From positions 1-8,991 of the forward strand of contig DDST01000048.1 in the NCBI GenBank assembly GCA_002343485.1: DNA of 8,991 nucleotides. The letters run 5' to 3'. A model generated the notes under the pieces. That model saw only the letters and a program-made list of their open reading frames with translations, made no database searches and had not been told where the DNA came from. Each line of letters begins with the position of its first letter. The first letter of the stretch is position 1. A program made the translations under genes and the position numbers. Shown piece by piece: positions 6,101-8,991 of this stretch. This DNA comes from Proteobacteria bacterium UBA2383. Its GTDB lineage: Bacteria; Pseudomonadota; Gammaproteobacteria; Competibacterales; Competibacteraceae.

Positions 6101-8011
6101 CATGTCATCAACGATATCCTCGACTTCTCAAAGATCGAGGCCGGCAAGTTGAAGATGGAAGCCGTTCCTTTCGTCCTTGAGACCGTGTTTGAACAACTTT
6201 CCAGTGTGTTGGCCTTACGCGCTGAAAACCAGGGTATCGAATTGTTCTATGACATCAACGATGACACCCGTTTGCTCATTGGCGACCCATTGCGGCTTGG
6301 ACAGGTGCTGATCAACATTGTCGGCAACGCGCTGAAGTTCGCCGCTGGCGGCCAAGTCATCGTGCGGGTCGAGATCCAGGCTTTTAGCGACAACAAAGCT
6401 GAACTGCACTTTGCCATCAGCGACGAAGGTATCGGGATGACTGCTGAACAGATTGCCCACCTGTTCCAGCCCTTCACCCAGGCCGATGCATCCACCACCC
6501 GCCGCTATGGGGGAACAGGGTTGGGTCTAGCGATCAGCCGCCACTTGGTCGAGATGATGGGCGGGCGCATATGGGCTGAGAGCCAGCTCGGGAAAGGCAG
6601 CATCTTCCACTTTACGGCATGCTTCAAGGTATTGGGTATGGATCGTCGCCTTGGCATTGCTGGATTTACCAGGAAGCTGCCGGAATTCTCCCATCGGCCG
6701 GTATTAGTGATTGACGACAGTCCGGCATCTGTCCATATCCTGACCCATCTGATAAGTCAACTTGGACTGGCTGTTGAGTCAGCTACAAGCGTGGAAAAGG
6801 CGCTGACATTGCTTGATACTCAACGCGGATCACCCTATCTTGCGTGCCTTATCGACGGGTGCAAATCCGGGATTAATGGTATTGAGCCGATCCGGCGCCT
6901 GCGCGAAAAGATAGCATTGCAAGGGGTTGATCCGCCACCGCCTATGATCCTGATCACCCCCTACAGCCACCATGATGAACTGTGCGAAACTGGCAATGAA
7001 ATACAAGGTTTCCTGGCCAAGCCGGTTAGTGCGCGTCATCTTTATGTCGAATTATCCCGTTGTCTGGGGATTGCAGTTAACAAACCCCAGATAGACCGGC
7101 GCAAACCGAGCGGGCTTCAATGGTCGCGTTTCCATGGCCTGGACATTCTCCTTGTTGAGGATGTTGAGTTTAATCAAGAAGTTATTATGGAATTACTATC
7201 TACAGTTGGCCTACCGGTTCGCCTTGCCAAGAATGGCGCTGAAGCACTCAAGGCTGTGGCGGCCCAGAAACCTGACCTGATCCTGATGGACTGCCAGATG
7301 CCTGTGATGGATGGCCATACTGCGACCCGGATATTACGCAGCAACCCAGAAACGCGTCACATTCCCATTATTGCTCTGACCGCCAATGCGATGTTAGCCG
7401 ATCAAGAGGAATGCCTTTCTGCTGGCATGAATGCCCACCTTGCAAAACCAATCCGCATGGAACTACTCTACGAGCGAATGGTGCAGTGCCTGCCGACTGT
7501 TATCTCTCCAGCGCCAGTTTTTGTGATCCCGAAGGAATGTGCTGCTACAGAAGCTCCCGCGATCCCGGAATTCCCTGGCATTGACCAAGCGGTCGGACTC
7601 TCATATGTAGGCGGCCGGTCAGCATGGTTTTTGCGTGTACTCAAACAATTCCGCGACACCGATGGCAAAAATTTCCTGTCACAGTACCTGCAGGCACTGG
7701 AGGAAAACGATTGGAAAACCTGCATACGGTTAGCACATTCCCTCAAAGGGGTAGCCTATACGCTCGGTGCGCTCGATCTGGCCGAAGCAGCAGTTGCTTT
7801 ACTGGCCGCTGCTAAAGCGAAGGACGCTGATGCTTGTGCACACCTGTTCCCGAAACTTGAGGTGCAGTTCCGGAAAGTAATCGAGGGACTCACCAACCTC
7901 GATGAGGTGATCACCGCTCATCAAGCTGTGCCTAAGACGCCATCAGCAGAACAAAAACTGGACACAGTAGCTGCTGCGGGTACTGGGTCCGAACAATTCC
8001 AGATGGTATAA
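3194..8011 (+). CDS. Orphan tripartite hybrid sensor histidine kinase (Cache-HAMP-PAS-PAS-HisKA-HATPase-REC-REC-HPt)
   Basis: This is an inner-membrane phosphorelay kinase of 1605 residues. Membrane helices lie at about 22-46 and 544-566. They enclose a periplasmic region of nearly 500 residues that begins as a coiled coil (50-100) and contains a Cache-like sensor (GYVTLALDHDHL about 315-326; YAFMWDYQDRAIAHPR 351-366). HAMP follows (about 566-617), then a short coiled coil, PAS1 (650-766) and PAS2 (776-893). HisKA has the H box NMSHEIRTPMN, predicted phospho-His929. The ATPase domain has N box NIVGNALKF (1041-1049), G1 DEGIGM (1077-1082), F box FQPF (1091) and GGTGLGL (1106-1112). REC1 (1168-1292) has D1174/D1175, D1221, T1255 and K1276. 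REC2 (1316-1433) has E1322/D1323, D1366, T1396 and K1418. HPt (1463-1565) has AHSLKG, phospho-His1515. All phosphotransfer residues are present, as in BarA/ArcB-type kinases. No Shine-Dalgarno sequence is evident before the ATG, and no other start looks better. No separate regulator gene adjoins it. The signal is unknown. Confidence 0.96.
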   Translation: MNATEPKKIAPVIIGKLSLQAKLIWLFVLIKVVPLILLAAVAWTGVQHLGQEIQSHTSQIATEVRSTIGEMVNKSSNAAEDALNKRAREELERLTTDTARQVASFLYARDEDILQAAWLTPSQKLYENFIANRSQRVVDPGRWQLAEDGSQWVPAVEPIENQNTATGISSNRENDKDFHYRPPESVLPNLRKPLFHEITFVDLDGMEKIKVSATSLLPHELRDISKPENTWCKAETYFSELKKLKPGEIYVSEVIGPYVGSHLIGPYTPENARKQNLRYVPEQEAYAGRENPVGKRFKGIVRWAAPVVENGSISGYVTLALDHDHLMAMTGHLLPTLKRYTRIADAENGNYAFMWDYQDRAIAHPRHHSLTGFDPATGQRVTPWLEASIYEQWQASGEPLEVFLHKVPPFDAQSRDKKPAKALTAAGTIGLDCRYLNFAPQCAGWHDLTRDGGSGSFLILWSGVWKITTAAAIPYFTGQYGKTPRGFGFVTIGANIGDFQRPAVVMAKQMDEKVRTLETYIEERQATIQNILVNTIKRMEVNLTFSTALMIVVVISIAVWLAQLIAQRLKVFITGLKRVEAGEYSYRFPKQSDDELNMLANSLNCMTYNVEQAYGQLEKANRHEAERLAQMVEARTAALEQAMAATENARSLIESTLEGTYSGILVVNRHGKITLANQQFSKMWRIPQALIDAGDDEAVLTYGTQQLAEPQAFLEKVRVLYNTPEVASRDTLIFSDGRVFARFSHPQRIGDEIIGRVWSFLDITDQYQAEQQIKDQREFMMTLMESLPIPVFYKDIKGIYLGCNKAFEVIIEKKRSEIIGKSVFDIAPKDIADRYHAMDQSLINQPGTQTYEWLVKRSDGTTRNVVLHKATYFRADGSVAGLVGAINDVTEQMELIGRIREMQAQLEQRAESADSANRAKSAFLANMSHEIRTPMNAIIGMADLALNTPLNNRQRNYLEKIKMASDSLLHVINDILDFSKIEAGKLKMEAVPFVLETVFEQLSSVLALRAENQGIELFYDINDDTRLLIGDPLRLGQVLINIVGNALKFAAGGQVIVRVEIQAFSDNKAELHFAISDEGIGMTAEQIAHLFQPFTQADASTTRRYGGTGLGLAISRHLVEMMGGRIWAESQLGKGSIFHFTACFKVLGMDRRLGIAGFTRKLPEFSHRPVLVIDDSPASVHILTHLISQLGLAVESATSVEKALTLLDTQRGSPYLACLIDGCKSGINGIEPIRRLREKIALQGVDPPPPMILITPYSHHDELCETGNEIQGFLAKPVSARHLYVELSRCLGIAVNKPQIDRRKPSGLQWSRFHGLDILLVEDVEFNQEVIMELLSTVGLPVRLAKNGAEALKAVAAQKPDLILMDCQMPVMDGHTATRILRSNPETRHIPIIALTANAMLADQEECLSAGMNAHLAKPIRMELLYERMVQCLPTVISPAPVFVIPKECAATEAPAIPEFPGIDQAVGLSYVGGRSAWFLRVLKQFRDTDGKNFLSQYLQALEENDWKTCIRLAHSLKGVAYTLGALDLAEAAVALLAAAKAKDADACAHLFPKLEVQFRKVIEGLTNLDEVITAHQAVPKTPSAEQKLDTVAAAGTGSEQFQMV

Positions 8012-8047
8012 CTCAAAATTGCCTTATTCGGCTCAGCGAGAATCGCC

Positions 8048-8088
8048 TTGAGGTGCTTCGCTACTCATTCCAGGTACCGGCACCTCAA
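8048..8088. terminator. Hairpin between convergent genes, possible bidirectional terminator
   Basis: TTGAGGTGC (8048-8056) and GCACCTCAA (8080-8088) form a perfect 9-bp stem around a 23-base loop that itself contains GGTACC. It lies 37 bases after the kinase stop and 22 bases beyond the acuI stop, the place expected for a shared terminator of convergent genes. No long T-run follows on either strand, so intrinsic termination would be weak. Confidence 0.4.
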
Positions 8089-8109
8089 AATGCAGAGGGC
8101 CTGCTTTTC

Positions 8110-8991
8110 TCAGGAAGCATTGAGATCCACCACGGTTCGACCGCGTACCCGGCCGGCGATGATGTCTTTAGCTAGCTGGGGTACTTCTTCCAACGAGGCG
8201 ACATGGGAGATGCTTTGCAACGCGTTGCTAGGAAGATCCCGGACGAGACGTTCCCACGCCTGCCGGCGCCGGGCTACCGGACACATCACTGAATCCACGC
8301 CGAGCAGCTTGACGCCGCGCAGGATGAAGGGCATGACGGTCGCCGGCAGATCCGCCCCGCCTGCTAGACCGCAGGCCGCTACCGCACCACCGTAATCAAC
8401 CTCAGCCAGGACCCGCGCCAGCATCGTGCTGCCTACTGTGTCTACTGCCCCGGCCCAGCGTTGCGCTTCCAGCGGCTTGGACGGCTGACTCATCTCTTCC
8501 CGGCTGACGAAACCAGCGGCACCCAATTCGCGCAAATAGCTCCCGGTTTCCGGGCGGCCACTGACCGCATGCACTGTGAAACCGAGCTTGGCTAGTAAAG
8601 CCACTGCCACACTACCGACCCCCCCGCTGGCACCCGTCACCAGCACGGGTTTGTCACCACCGGGAGTCATTCCAGCTTCTTCCAGCGCCATAACGCACAA
8701 CATGGCAGTAAAGCCAGCAGTGCCGATGGCCATGGCGGTTTGGGTATCCATTCCGGCGGGCAACGGCACCAGCCAACGGGATTGCAGCCGGGCTTTCTGA
8801 GTGTAACCACCCCAGTAACGCTCCCCTACGCTCCAGCCGGTTAGTACCACCTTGTCGCCAGGCCGGTAGCTGGGAGAAGAGGATTCCAACACGGTACCGG
8901 CCAAATCGATGCCCGGCACCATTGGGAACTGACGCACGATCTTGCCCTTGCCAGTCACCGCTAGACCGTCCTTGTAATTGAGCGAGGAATA
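8110..8991 (-). CDS. acuI: Acrylyl-CoA reductase AcuI/YhdH (partial, start beyond right edge)
   Basis: A zinc-independent medium-chain dehydrogenase/reductase, cytosolic. The family reduces acryloyl-CoA to propanoyl-CoA with NADPH, as part of acrylate/3-hydroxypropionate handling and detoxification of acryloyl-CoA. The frame is open to the right end: the first visible residues are YSSLNYKDGLAVTGKGK, equivalent to about residue 36 of E. coli AcuI, so roughly 35 N-terminal residues are missing. The GTG at 8958 is therefore internal, not the start. Visible motifs (fragment numbering) are PMVPGIDLAGTV (23-34), GWSVGERYWGG (52-62), GTAGFTAMLCVMALE (90-104) and the nucleotide-binding loop TGASGGVG (119-126). 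A distal block carries AGAVDTVG, YGGAVAACGLAGG, TVMPFILRGV and GVDSVM. The 293 visible residues plus the missing part agree with the usual length of about 325. It is convergent with the sensor kinase, and nothing links the two functionally. Confidence 0.93.
   Translation of the reverse strand, partial: YSSLNYKDGLAVTGKGKIVRQFPMVPGIDLAGTVLESSSPSYRPGDKVVLTGWSVGERYWGGYTQKARLQSRWLVPLPAGMDTQTAMAIGTAGFTAMLCVMALEEAGMTPGGDKPVLVTGASGGVGSVAVALLAKLGFTVHAVSGRPETGSYLRELGAAGFVSREEMSQPSKPLEAQRWAGAVDTVGSTMLARVLAEVDYGGAVAACGLAGGADLPATVMPFILRGVKLLGVDSVMCPVARRRQAWERLVRDLPSNALQSISHVASLEEVPQLAKDIIAGRVRGRTVVDLNAS

Noticed and set aside
3265..7815. Numerous shorter frames on both strands within the kinase
   Set aside because: They are shadows of the 1605-residue kinase frame, which has recognisable domains throughout.
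8048..8800. Plus-strand frames at 8048-8395 and 8576-8800
   Set aside because: They lie antisense to the acuI coding sequence, which is strongly supported by family motifs.
8956..8958. GTG as the start of the acuI gene
   Set aside because: The upstream codons to the window end encode the conserved YSSLNYKDGLA segment of the family, so the true start is outside the window.
1..8991. CRISPR array, tRNA, rRNA or integrase/att site
   Set aside because: No regularly spaced repeats, tRNA-like cloverleaf, rRNA sequence or recombinase gene was seen on either strand.

Overview
The window looks like chromosomal DNA of a Gram-negative proteobacterium. The proteins carry Sec signal peptides, there is a Spy/CpxP-type periplasmic protein, and an AcuI/YhdH reductase closely resembles the E. 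coli one. A betaproteobacterium of the Nitrosomonadales type is a reasonable guess, but this is inference from protein flavour and IS content, not from a marker gene. The two large genes look higher in G+C than the AT-rich spacers.

Layout, left to right. Positions 1-898 hold two minus-strand genes: a secreted protein of unknown function that runs off the left edge (251 to 1), preceded by an unrecognised 187-residue protein (898 to 335). Positions 899-1260 are AT-rich with no gene, only short palindromes. Positions 1261-1690 hold a heavily decayed IS1-family-type transposase, readable only by joining several frames. A doubtful small membrane ORF lies on the minus strand at 1650-1796. Positions 1984-2400 encode a 138-residue Spy/CpxP-like periplasmic protein with a strong ribosome binding site. 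Directly after it, at 2418-2604 on the minus strand, is the N-terminal stub of a second decayed transposase (IS4-type). The Spy-like gene therefore sits between two IS scars. Positions 2605-3193 are a long non-coding leader with a possible promoter and competing hairpins.

The dominant gene is 3194-8011, a 1605-residue membrane hybrid histidine kinase. It has a very large Cache-like periplasmic sensor, HAMP, two PAS domains, HisKA, HATPase, two receiver domains and an HPt domain, so a complete four-step phosphorelay is on one chain. No separate response regulator lies next to it in the window. It converges on the last gene, 8991 to 8110, an AcuI-type NADPH-dependent acrylyl-CoA reductase cut by the right edge. 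A 9-bp-stem hairpin lies between the two.

The sequence gives no strong evidence that these genes form one pathway. The region reads as an accessory, IS-scarred stretch holding an orphan sensor kinase. No clear new multi-gene system was found. The items most worth a second look are the kinase sensor domain, the two transposase relics and the unrecognised left-hand gene pair.
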